DNA of 5,176 nucleotides from contig DATKBL010000172.1 in NCBI GenBank assembly GCA_035513995.1, forward strand, positions 1 through 5,176, written 5' to 3'. Positions within the stretch are counted from its first letter, which is position 1. Each line of letters begins with the position of its first letter. Below the pieces are notes generated by a model. It was not told where the DNA came from. It was given only the letters and a program-made list of their open reading frames with translations, and ran no database searches. Source of the DNA: DASUTW01 sp035513995 (GTDB lineage: Bacteria; Actinomycetota; UBA4738; CALAEC01). Positions 1 to 5,128 of this stretch are shown in pieces. Both the position numbers and the translations under genes were made by a program.

Positions 1-722
1 CGACCGCGGACCCGGTCGAGGAGATCGCGGGCGTCGTCCTCGGCCCGGGCGTGGAGGGCGGCGACGCGCGCGCGACCGCCCTCGAGGTCCCCGACGACCT
101 CCGCGGCAACGCGCTCCAGCGCGCGTCGCCGCGTCCGGGGCCTGGCCACCGGCGTGATCAGCCCGCCGGCCATCGCGAACACCGGCTTCAGCTGGAGTCC
201 GGTGGCCGCCAGCGCCGCGATCCATCCGACCCTTCCCGACCGGCGCAGATGCTCCATGGTGTCGATCGTCGCCACGAGGCGCGTGCGTCCCGCGGCGGCG
301 CGGGCGGCGGCGCCAACCTCCTCGAGCGAGCCCCCCGCGGCCGCCGCCCGCGCCGCCGCCAACGCCACCCACCCCTCCCCCATCGAGGCGCTGCCCGAGT
401 CGATCATCTCCACCCGCTTCCCGCTCGCCCCCGCGGCCAGTGACGCCGCCCCGTGAACGCCCGAGACCGACGCGGCCAGCGTCACGCAGACGAGCTCCTC
501 CTCGGGCCTCCTCGCGAACGCCTCCTCGAAGTCGCCGGGCGAGGGCGTCGACGTGGTCACGCTCCCCGGCTCGCGCTCCAACCGCTCGTAGAGGTCGGGG
601 AGCTCACCGTCGCGCAGGCTCCGCCCCTCGACGGTCAGATAGAGCGGCACCACCTCGATGCCGAGCCGGGCGACGAGCTCCCCGGGCAGCCCGGCGGCGC
701 TGTCGGTCACGACCCCGATCAT
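1..722 (-). CDS. DegV family (FakB-like) fatty-acid-binding protein, C-terminus outside window
   Basis: I translated this by hand on the minus strand from ATG at 722; 240 codons are open to the window edge, against a usual family length of about 280, so roughly the last 40 residues are missing. DegV landmarks appear in order: VVTDSAAGLP (residues 4-13), VVPLYLTVEG (24-33), TTSTPSPGDFEEAF (56-69, the TSxPSP loop that binds the lipid head group), MIDSGSASMGEG (106-117), and TRLVATIDTMEHLRRSGRVG (147-166) followed by LKPVF (178-182) and VARPRTRRRALERV (192-205). In characterised members (FakB) the protein holds a fatty acid in the cytoplasm and presents it to the kinase FakA for phosphorylation before phospholipid synthesis; that role is inferred here, and no FakA gene is visible. 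ATG 722 puts the first beta strand at the usual place. There is no Shine-Dalgarno sequence before it, and an in-frame GTG at 758 is a weaker alternative. The gene is divergent from the cNMP-binding gene. Confidence 0.93.
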   Translation of the reverse strand, partial: MIGVVTDSAAGLPGELVARLGIEVVPLYLTVEGRSLRDGELPDLYERLEREPGSVTTSTPSPGDFEEAFARRPEEELVCVTLAASVSGVHGAASLAAGASGKRVEMIDSGSASMGEGWVALAAARAAAAGGSLEEVGAAARAAAGRTRLVATIDTMEHLRRSGRVGWIAALAATGLQLKPVFAMAGGLITPVARPRTRRRALERVAAEVVGDLEGGRARVAALHARAEDDARDLLDRVRG

Positions 723-811
723 GAGGAGATTCTGGTGACCGGAGCGAGCGGGCGCCACGCGGGCTATGCGCCGGAGGCGCGTTCTCCTACGATGCCGGTC
801 AGGGTGAGAGC
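723..811. promoter_or_regulatory. Divergent intergenic region, likely promoters for both flanking genes
   Basis: These 89 bp separate the minus-strand DegV gene from the plus-strand cNMP-binding gene and must hold the start signals of both. On the plus strand, TACGAT at 788-793 resembles a -10 box and would start transcription near 800, leaving a leader of about 12 nt; no good -35 is seen at the right distance. AGGG at 801-804 is a plausible weak ribosome-binding site for GTG 812. A short dyad, GCGCC-GGA-GGCGC (768-780, extendable to 766-782 with one wobble), sits where an operator could lie, but in DNA this GC-rich a 5-bp stem can occur by chance. I found no convincing minus-strand promoter. 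Confidence 0.35.
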
Positions 812-1231
812 GTGAAGCGAGGTGCGGAGCAGGCACTGGCCGGCGTCCCCCTCTTCGAGGGGCTCACGAAGGCGCAGCTTCGATCGGTGCTGGAGGCCAC
901 CGTCGAGGTCACGTACGAGGCGGGCGAGTCGATCGCCGACGAGGGGATGCTGGCGATGGACTTCTACCTGATCCTCGACGGTGAGGCAGAGGTCGTGGCC
1001 GGAGGCGAGCACCTCGCCTCGCTCGGACCCGGGGACCACTTCGGCGAGCTCGCGGTGATCGACGGGCAGCCGCGCTCGGCCACCGTTCGGGCCACCACCC
1101 ACCTCCGGGCGCTGCGCCTCGTCGCCGACGACTTCCAGCGCCTGCTCCGGACGACGCCCGAGCTCGCCTACCGCATCCTCGTCGAGGCGGTCCGCCGCCT
1201 CCGGGCGTCGCCCCCGCCGCCGACGGCCTGA
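812..1231 (+). CDS. Stand-alone cyclic-nucleotide-binding domain protein
   Basis: This 139-aa cytoplasmic protein starts with GTG and is made almost entirely of one CRP/PKA-type cNMP-binding domain. The entry helix carries PLFEGLTKAQL (13-23). The beta-roll follows, with YEAGESIADEG (35-45) and FYLILDGEAEVV (51-62). The phosphate-binding cassette is FGELAVIDGQPRSATV (77-92): Glu79, Arg88 and Ser89 occupy the positions that contact the ribose and cyclic phosphate, and the nine-residue Glu-to-Arg spacing matches PKA regulatory subunits. A C-terminal helix (about 106-131) ends in a Pro-rich tail. There is no DNA-binding helix-turn-helix and no catalytic domain, so it is not a Crp/Fnr transcription factor. 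The domain assignment is firm, and ligand binding (cAMP or cGMP) is likely from the intact cassette. The partner is inferred: the MFS gene begins 2 bp after the stop codon, suggesting this protein senses a nucleotide for that transporter. Confidence 0.93.
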   Translation: MKRGAEQALAGVPLFEGLTKAQLRSVLEATVEVTYEAGESIADEGMLAMDFYLILDGEAEVVAGGEHLASLGPGDHFGELAVIDGQPRSATVRATTHLRALRLVADDFQRLLRTTPELAYRILVEAVRRLRASPPPPTA

Positions 1232-1233
1232 CC

Positions 1234-2499
1234 GTGTCGCTCCGGCAGGACCGGGCGTCCGACGGGCGGACCGGCCTCCTGCGCCGGGGGCCGTTCCGAA
1301 CGCTCCTGGCGGGCCAGGCGGTCTCCTCGCTCGGCGACTGGGTGGGCACGCTCGCCTTCGTCGCGGCCGCCTACGATCTGACCGGCTCGCCCGCGGCGGT
1401 GGGCGGCGTGCTCGTGATCCGCCTGCTCCCCCCGCTCCTGGCCGCTCCCCTGGGCGGCGTGCTGGCCGACCGCTTCGACCGCCGCCGGCTGATGGTCGTC
1501 ACGAACCTGGGCATGGCCGCGCTCATCTCGCTCGCCCCCTTCGCGGGCCTGGCCCTCCTCTACACGATCGCGTTCGCCTCGGAGGTTCTCGCGATGCTGT
1601 TCCTGCCTGCGCGCGACTCCGCCGTCCCCGACCTCGTGCCCCCGGCCTCGCTCCCCTCGGCCAACGGGCTCGTGATGGCCACCTCGTACGGAGCGATCCC
1701 GATCGCCGCGGCCCTGTTCTCGGGGCTGCGGATGCTCACCCCGCTGCCCGAGCATCCGCTGGCGATCCCCTTCCTCTTCGACGCCGCCACCTTCGTCGTG
1801 GCGGCCGTCGTGATCGCGCGCATCCCGATCCCTCGCGGCAGGGCCCGCCCCGACCTCCCCGTGATCGAGGGACTCGGGGAGGCCCTCAGCTTCGCCCGGC
1901 GCTCGCCGGAGGTTCGCGGGCTCGCGGTGGGGATGGGCGTGTCCATGCTCGGGGGCGGCGTCCTGTTCGCGGTCGGGATCGCCTACGTCCGCGAGACCCT
2001 GGGAGGGGGCGACGTGGAGTTCGGCTACCTCGTCGCGCTGTGGGGCGTGGGGATGGCGGCCGGGCTCGGCGCCGTGCGGGTCCTCGTGCGGCGGGGCGAG
2101 GTCGCGGCGTTCCGCGCGGCCGTCGCGGCCTGCGGAGGCGTCCTGATCCTGATGGGGCTCGCGCCGTTCACGTGGCTGGCCTTCGCGGCGTCGGTGGTCT
2201 TCGGGCTGGCCTTCGCCGTCGCGGTGATGCTGGCGATGACGCTCGTCCAGCGCCTCGACGAGGACCTGCGCGGCCGGCTGGTCGGCGCCGCCCACATGCT
2301 GTTCCGCGTGGCGCTCGCGGTCGGGGCGCTCGGGATCGGCGGGCTGGCCTCGGGCATCGAAGCCGTCGAGCTCGGAGGCCTGCGCCTCGACGGCAACCAG
2401 GTGGGGCTGGCCCTCGGAGGTGTGCTGATCCTGCTCGGCGCGACCGCGGCCGGCCGGGTCACATCTCGCGCCGACCCTCCAGCGCCTGGCCCAGCGTGA
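1234..2499 (+). CDS. MFS transporter, probable drug/metabolite exporter (MFS_3/EntS-like)
   Basis: The 421-aa protein has about twelve hydrophobic segments, near residues 21-46, 54-78, 85-105, 106-126, 143-164, 176-197, 227-252, 262-285, 293-313, 314-340, 349-374 and 392-412, with a longer hydrophilic loop (198-226) between the two six-helix halves. The TM2-TM3 loop carries MFS motif A as GGVLADRFDRRRLM (74-87). The N-terminal FRTLLAGQAVSSLGDWV (21-37) is typical of the MFS_3/enterobactin-exporter-like group (the 'LxxGQxxSxxGDW' signature). It should sit in the cytoplasmic membrane and work as a proton-coupled exporter; the substrate cannot be read from sequence. GTG 1234 lies 2 bp after the upstream stop in another frame and has no Shine-Dalgarno sequence, so translation is probably coupled to the cNMP-binding gene. 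No better start exists before TM1. The last 41 bp overlap recR on the opposite strand. Confidence 0.94.
   Translation: MSLRQDRASDGRTGLLRRGPFRTLLAGQAVSSLGDWVGTLAFVAAAYDLTGSPAAVGGVLVIRLLPPLLAAPLGGVLADRFDRRRLMVVTNLGMAALISLAPFAGLALLYTIAFASEVLAMLFLPARDSAVPDLVPPASLPSANGLVMATSYGAIPIAAALFSGLRMLTPLPEHPLAIPFLFDAATFVVAAVVIARIPIPRGRARPDLPVIEGLGEALSFARRSPEVRGLAVGMGVSMLGGGVLFAVGIAYVRETLGGGDVEFGYLVALWGVGMAAGLGAVRVLVRRGEVAAFRAAVAACGGVLILMGLAPFTWLAFAASVVFGLAFAVAVMLAMTLVQRLDEDLRGRLVGAAHMLFRVALAVGALGIGGLASGIEAVELGGLRLDGNQVGLALGGVLILLGATAAGRVTSRADPPAPGPA
2459..2499. other. 41-bp tail-to-tail coding overlap of MFS gene and recR
   Basis: The MFS frame ends at TGA 2497-2499 and the recR frame ends at TGA 2461-2459 on the other strand. 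The same 41 bp encode the last RecR residues (TLGQALEGRREM) and the last dozen or so MFS residues (SRADPPAPGPA). The RecR side matches the family's normal C-terminus, so the extra MFS tail is the more dispensable side. No hairpin with a T-run lies between the convergent genes, so any termination must occur inside the opposite gene or depend on Rho. Confidence 0.85.
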
Positions 2500-3052
2500 C
2501 CTCGTCGGCGTACTCGAGGTCGCCGCCGACCGGGAGCCCGCTGGCCAGCCGCGTGACCCGGATGCCGAGCGGCTTCAGCAGCCCGGCCACGTACATCGCG
2601 GTGGCGTTCCCCTCGAGGTTCGGGTTGGTCGCCAGGATCACCTCGGAGATCCCGTCGCGCGCGACGCGGTCGAGCAGCTCTTGGATCCGGAGGTCGTCGG
2701 GGCCCACCCCCTCCATCGGGGAGATCGCCCCGCCCAGCACGTGGTACCGGGTCTTGATCACGCCGGTCTTCTCCACCGCCGAGAGGTCCTTCGGCTCCTC
2801 GACGACGCACAGCGACCCCCGCTCGCGAGTGGGGTCTGCGCAGATCCGGCAGAGCTCGCCCTCGGAGACGCCGAAGCACTCGCGGCAGAACCGCACCCGC
2901 TCCTTCGCCTGGATCAGCGCCTCGGCGAGCCGCTTCGCGTCGTCGTGGGGCGACTTCACGATGTGGAACGCCAGCCGTTGGGCCGACTTCGGCCCGATGC
3001 CGGGGAGCCGCGACAGCTCGTCGACGAGGTCCTGGATCGGCCCCTCGAACAC
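2459..3052 (-). CDS. recR: Recombination mediator protein RecR
   Basis: The protein is 197 aa, a normal RecR length, starting with GTG. RecR acts with RecO (and RecF) to load RecA on SSB-coated single-stranded DNA at gaps during recombinational repair. The domains are complete and in order. A helix-hairpin-helix carries LSRLPGIGPKSAQRLAFH (13-30). A four-cysteine zinc finger uses Cys56, Cys59, Cys68 and Cys71 (FCRECF...LCRIC). The Toprim domain runs from about residue 79, with LCVVEEPKDL (81-90) holding the acidic Glu85 and YHVLGGAISPMEG (103-115). The C-terminal Walker-B-like segment is ASGLPVGGDLEYADEVTLG (170-188). The start is fixed by a strong GGAGGAG (3062-3056) inside the end of dnaX. 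dnaX and recR abut with no gap, so they are surely co-transcribed and probably translationally coupled. The usual ybaB/ebfC gene between them is absent. Confidence 0.98.
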   Translation of the reverse strand: MFEGPIQDLVDELSRLPGIGPKSAQRLAFHIVKSPHDDAKRLAEALIQAKERVRFCRECFGVSEGELCRICADPTRERGSLCVVEEPKDLSAVEKTGVIKTRYHVLGGAISPMEGVGPDDLRIQELLDRVARDGISEVILATNPNLEGNATAMYVAGLLKPLGIRVTRLASGLPVGGDLEYADEVTLGQALEGRREM

Positions 3053-4795
3053 CTACTCCTCCGCCTCCTCGGCCAGGACCTCGGCCCCGAACTGCTTGCG
3101 AAGGAGCTCCTCGGCGGCCTCGGGCGATGCCGGGGGCTCGTCGAGCGCCGCCTCGGGAGCGGCGGAGCCCTCCCGGACCACGCAGCGGATCCGGGGGCGG
3201 ATCCCGAACATCTCCGAGAGGATCTCGGCCAGCTCGTCCTGCTTGTCCTCGACCTTGGAGGCGCCGTACGGCCGGTCGGGTGGGAAGACGAGCTCGAGGG
3301 TCTCGCCGTCGTAGGCGCCGACCGTGGCGATCTCGGCGTTCGCGTAGAGGACCATCTTGCGGCGGGCCTTCAGCGTCTCGACGACCTGGGGCCAGGAGCG
3401 GCGGAGCATGTCGGCATCGACCTTGGAGGGCGGCCCCGGGGCCGCCGGCGCGGGAGCCTCCTCGGGCTCGGACGGCTCGGACGGCACGGACGGCTCGGAC
3501 GGCTCGGACGGCTTCCCGGCCTCGGCCGTCGGCGCCGGCTCCTCCTTCGGAGGCTCGGGCTCGGGCACGACGACGACCTGGGGCTCGGCGACCGGCTCCG
3601 GTGCACTCGGCTCCTCGGCCGGCCTGGGGGCGGCGCCGGTCTCGATCCCCGAGAGCCGCTCCAGCCGCTCGACCCGCGCCAGGAGCGCGTCGGGCCGCGT
3701 GTCGGTCTCGGGCGTCGCCGCCCGGACCAGCGCCAGCTCGACCGTCAGCCTGGGCGAGGTGGACCAGCGCAGATCGGCCTGTGCCTGCAGCAGCAGCGAC
3801 AGCGTCCGGTCGAGCTCGCCTGGTGAGAACTTCTGCGACTGGGCCACGAGCCGCGGGTGTACGTCGGCCGGGACGTCCACGATCTCGGGGTCGTCGGGCG
3901 AGGCCTGCGCCAGCAGGAGATTCCGGAAGTGGCCGGTCACGGCCGTGGCGAAGTGCCGCAGGTCGTGCCCCTCCTGGACGAGCCGATGGATCAGGCCGAA
4001 CACCGACTTGGCGTCGCCCACCGACACCGCGTCGGCCAGCTGGAACTGCACGTCGAGGTCGGGGGTCCCGATCAGGGACGCCACGACCTCGGGCGTGACC
4101 TCCCCGCCGCCGAGCACCGACGCCTGGTCGAGCAGCGAGAGCGCGTCCCGCACCGAGCCCTCGGTCTCGCGGGCGATCGTCCGGGCCGCCTCGCTCGACA
4201 CCGCGATCGACTCCTCCTTGGCCACCTTCTCGAGATGTTCGGCCACCTCCTCGGAGGGGACCCTTCGGAACTCGAACCGCTGGCAGCGGCCGGCGATCGT
4301 GGCCGGCATCTTGTGCGGCTCGGTCGTGGCCAGCACGAACCGAACGCCGGGCGGCGGCTCCTCGAACACCTTCAGCAGGGCGTCGAACGCCTCACGGGAC
4401 AGCCGCTGGGCCTCGTCGATGATGTAGACCTTCTCGCGCCCCTGGGCCGGGGCGGTGGGCGCCCGCTCGCGCAGCTCCCGCGCGTCGTCCACACCCCCGT
4501 GCGAGGCCGCGTCGATCTCGACCACGTCGAGGTGAGACCCGTCGCGGATCCGCACGCACTGCTCGCAGACCCCGCACGGCTCCGCCGTCGGGCCCTGCTC
4601 GCAGTTGACCATCTTGGCGAGGATGCGGGCGGTGGAGGTCTTCCCCGTGCCCCGCGGCCCGGAGAACAGGAAGGCGTGGGCTAGCCGCCCCTCGCGGACC
4701 GCCCCCGCCAGCGCCCGGATCACATGCTCCTGGCCGAGGACGTCCTCCGGCGACTGCGGCCGGTACTTCCGGTACAGCGAGCGGTACTCCTCCAC
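3053..4795 (-). CDS. dnaX: DNA polymerase III clamp-loader subunit gamma/tau (DnaX)
   Basis: DnaX is the ATPase of the clamp loader that opens the beta clamp and couples it to the replicative polymerase. Numbering is for the 580-aa form from GTG 4795. The N-terminus has the family motif LYRKYRPQSPEDVLGQ (7-22). Walker A is GPRGTGKT (46-53). The zinc-binding cysteines are 65, 74, 77 and 80. Walker B is VYIIDEAQ (123-130) and sensor 1 is near LATTEPHK (155-162). The SRC arginine-finger motif reads GRC (169-171), and sensor 2 is GSVRDALS (213-220). A collar domain (to about 375), a Pro/Glu/Ala-rich linker (384-457) and a compact C-terminal tau-type domain (458-580) follow. I prefer GTG 4795 because GGGAGG lies 5 nt upstream; GTG 4801 (582 aa) would overlap that site. 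No A-rich slippery stretch for making gamma by frameshifting is visible. The gene follows the SRP RNA and directly abuts recR. Confidence 0.97.
   Translation of the reverse strand: MEEYRSLYRKYRPQSPEDVLGQEHVIRALAGAVREGRLAHAFLFSGPRGTGKTSTARILAKMVNCEQGPTAEPCGVCEQCVRIRDGSHLDVVEIDAASHGGVDDARELRERAPTAPAQGREKVYIIDEAQRLSREAFDALLKVFEEPPPGVRFVLATTEPHKMPATIAGRCQRFEFRRVPSEEVAEHLEKVAKEESIAVSSEAARTIARETEGSVRDALSLLDQASVLGGGEVTPEVVASLIGTPDLDVQFQLADAVSVGDAKSVFGLIHRLVQEGHDLRHFATAVTGHFRNLLLAQASPDDPEIVDVPADVHPRLVAQSQKFSPGELDRTLSLLLQAQADLRWSTSPRLTVELALVRAATPETDTRPDALLARVERLERLSGIETGAAPRPAEEPSAPEPVAEPQVVVVPEPEPPKEEPAPTAEAGKPSEPSEPSVPSEPSEPEEAPAPAAPGPPSKVDADMLRRSWPQVVETLKARRKMVLYANAEIATVGAYDGETLELVFPPDRPYGASKVEDKQDELAEILSEMFGIRPRIRCVVREGSAAPEAALDEPPASPEAAEELLRKQFGAEVLAEEAEE
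3056..3062 (-). promoter_or_regulatory. recR ribosome-binding site inside the dnaX 3' end
   Basis: The minus strand reads GGAGGAG then the dnaX stop TAG then the recR start GTG. GGAGG lies 5 nt before GTG, an ideal spacing. The motif is made by the final Glu codons (GAG GAG) of DnaX, so the acidic C-terminus EEAEE doubles as the recR Shine-Dalgarno sequence. A second GAGGAGG lies slightly further upstream (3070-3064). Confidence 0.8.
3465..3509 (-). repeat. Five 9-bp tandem repeats encoding Ser-Glu-Pro in the DnaX linker
   Basis: On the plus strand the unit GGCTCGGAC occurs five times without gaps; the third copy is GGCACGGAC, differing at one base. In the dnaX frame this gives five Ser-Glu-Pro triplets at residues 430-444, the variant copy reading Ser-Val-Pro. 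It lies in the Pro/Glu-rich linker between the ATPase/collar part and the C-terminal tau domain, a region expected to be flexible and tolerant of length change. The near identity of the units suggests recent slippage or unequal exchange. Confidence 0.9.
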
Positions 4796-4800
4796 GAACA

Positions 4801-4806
4801 CCTCCC
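4801..4806 (-). promoter_or_regulatory. dnaX ribosome-binding site, decides the GTG 4795 start
   Basis: The minus strand reads GGGAGG, then TGTTC, then GTG at 4795. The 5-nt spacing favours GTG 4795 over the in-frame GTG at 4801, whose first G is part of the site itself. The site lies only 12 nt beyond the predicted 3' end of the SRP RNA. The bases 4814-4801 can fold as CTTCC-CCCG-GGAGG (one U-G pair), which would partly hide this site in the RNA. Confidence 0.65.
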
Positions 4807-4818
4807 GGGGGAAGCTAG

Positions 4819-5094
4819 ATGGTGACCGTGCATCCGCCGTCGACCGGACACGACCCCGACGCTACCCGAGCCGTGGCTCCGGCCAGGTATCCCTACGGCA
4901 CCCGCCGAGGTCCGCTTACCGCTGCTCCCTTCCGGGCCTGACGGGGTTCACGGCTCGACGTCGCGCAGGACCCGACCTTCGACGCCCCGACTCGGGGCTG
5001 CTCGGGACCGCTACGGCCTCGGGCGGCCTTCGGCCCCGCTAAGCGGATTGCGGGTACAGGGCACCGCTGGCTCCCCGCCTAGCACGGCCACCAC
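4819..5094 (-). ncRNA. ffs: Large signal recognition particle RNA (scRNA, Alu plus S domains)
   Basis: This about 276-nt RNA is the scaffold of the signal recognition particle, which binds Ffh and targets ribosomes making membrane proteins. The S domain is unmistakable: GTCAGG (4942-4937), CCC, the GGAA tetraloop (4933-4930), GGG, then AGCAGC (4926-4921), the Ffh-binding helix 8. The 5' part matches my recall of the Bacillus subtilis Alu domain: GCCGTGCTAGGCGGGGAG (5088-5071) and GGTGCCCTGTACCCGCAAT (5065-5047) followed by CCGC. GGGTCCTGCGC, TGCCGTAGGGATACC and GGGTAGCG are further matches in order. The ends are set by a 13-bp helix between GTGGTGGCCGTGC (5094-5082) and GCACGGTCACCAT (4831-4819), with two G-U pairs. 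An extra hairpin GCCCC-GAGTC-GGGGC lies at 4998-4984, where B. subtilis also has one. The family identity is firm; the exact ends are inferred within a few bases. No intrinsic terminator separates it from dnaX, so the 3' end is probably made by processing. Confidence 0.95.
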
Positions 5095-5099
5095 GGGCC

Positions 5100-5105
5100 A
5101 GTATA
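5100..5105 (-). promoter_or_regulatory. Probable -10 box (TATACT) for SRP RNA and the dnaX-recR transcript
   Basis: The minus strand has TATACT at 5105-5100, a near-consensus sigma-70-type -10 box and a clearly AT-rich spot in this GC-rich DNA. It predicts transcription starting at about 5094-5093, exactly where the terminal helix of the SRP RNA begins, which supports both calls. No good -35 box is found 16-18 bp upstream (the 17-bp position reads GTCTCG). The preceding gene stops only 23 bp before the -10 box. Confidence 0.6.
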
Positions 5106-5128
5106 GACGCGGCTCCCGACAGCGAGAC

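Noticed and set aside
766..782. Short dyad in the divergent promoter region as a defined operator
   Set aside because: A 5-bp stem of only G and C is expected by chance here; it is mentioned in the intergenic entry but not claimed as a protein-binding site.
51..815. Plus-strand open frames across 51-815
   Set aside because: The minus strand encodes all DegV family motifs in order over 1-722; the plus-strand translations are Arg/Pro/Ala-rich noise.
764..1349. Minus-strand open frames opposite the cNMP-binding gene (764-1102 and 909-1349)
   Set aside because: They lie antisense to an intact cNMP-binding domain; the translations have no motif.
1168..2295. A 375-codon minus-strand open frame opposite the MFS gene
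   Set aside because: Its translation is Arg/Glu/Gly/His-rich low-complexity sequence without any fold motif, the typical antisense shadow of GC-rich DNA, while the plus strand gives a clear 12-TM MFS protein.
3465..3509. Tandem repeats as a CRISPR array or regulatory iterons
   Set aside because: The 9-bp units are contiguous without spacers and keep the dnaX reading frame as Ser-Glu-Pro, so they are a coding linker repeat.
2040..3826. Long plus-strand open frames (2040-3314 and 2681-3826) opposite recR and dnaX
   Set aside because: They are Arg/Ser- or Leu/Gly/Asp-rich compositional shadows, while the minus strand carries complete RecR and DnaX motifs across the same DNA.
3357..4684. Plus-strand open frames across dnaX (3357-4427, 3857-4684)
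   Set aside because: They have no recognisable domain and biased composition, and they lie fully inside the certain dnaX reading frame.
4984..4998. GCCCC-GAGTC-GGGGC hairpin as an intrinsic terminator
   Set aside because: It has no following T-run on either strand and lies within the SRP RNA, where it fits an internal stem.
4605..5042. A 145-codon plus-strand open frame reaching into the SRP RNA gene
   Set aside because: It covers the dnaX 5' end and a structured RNA on the other strand and shows no protein motif.
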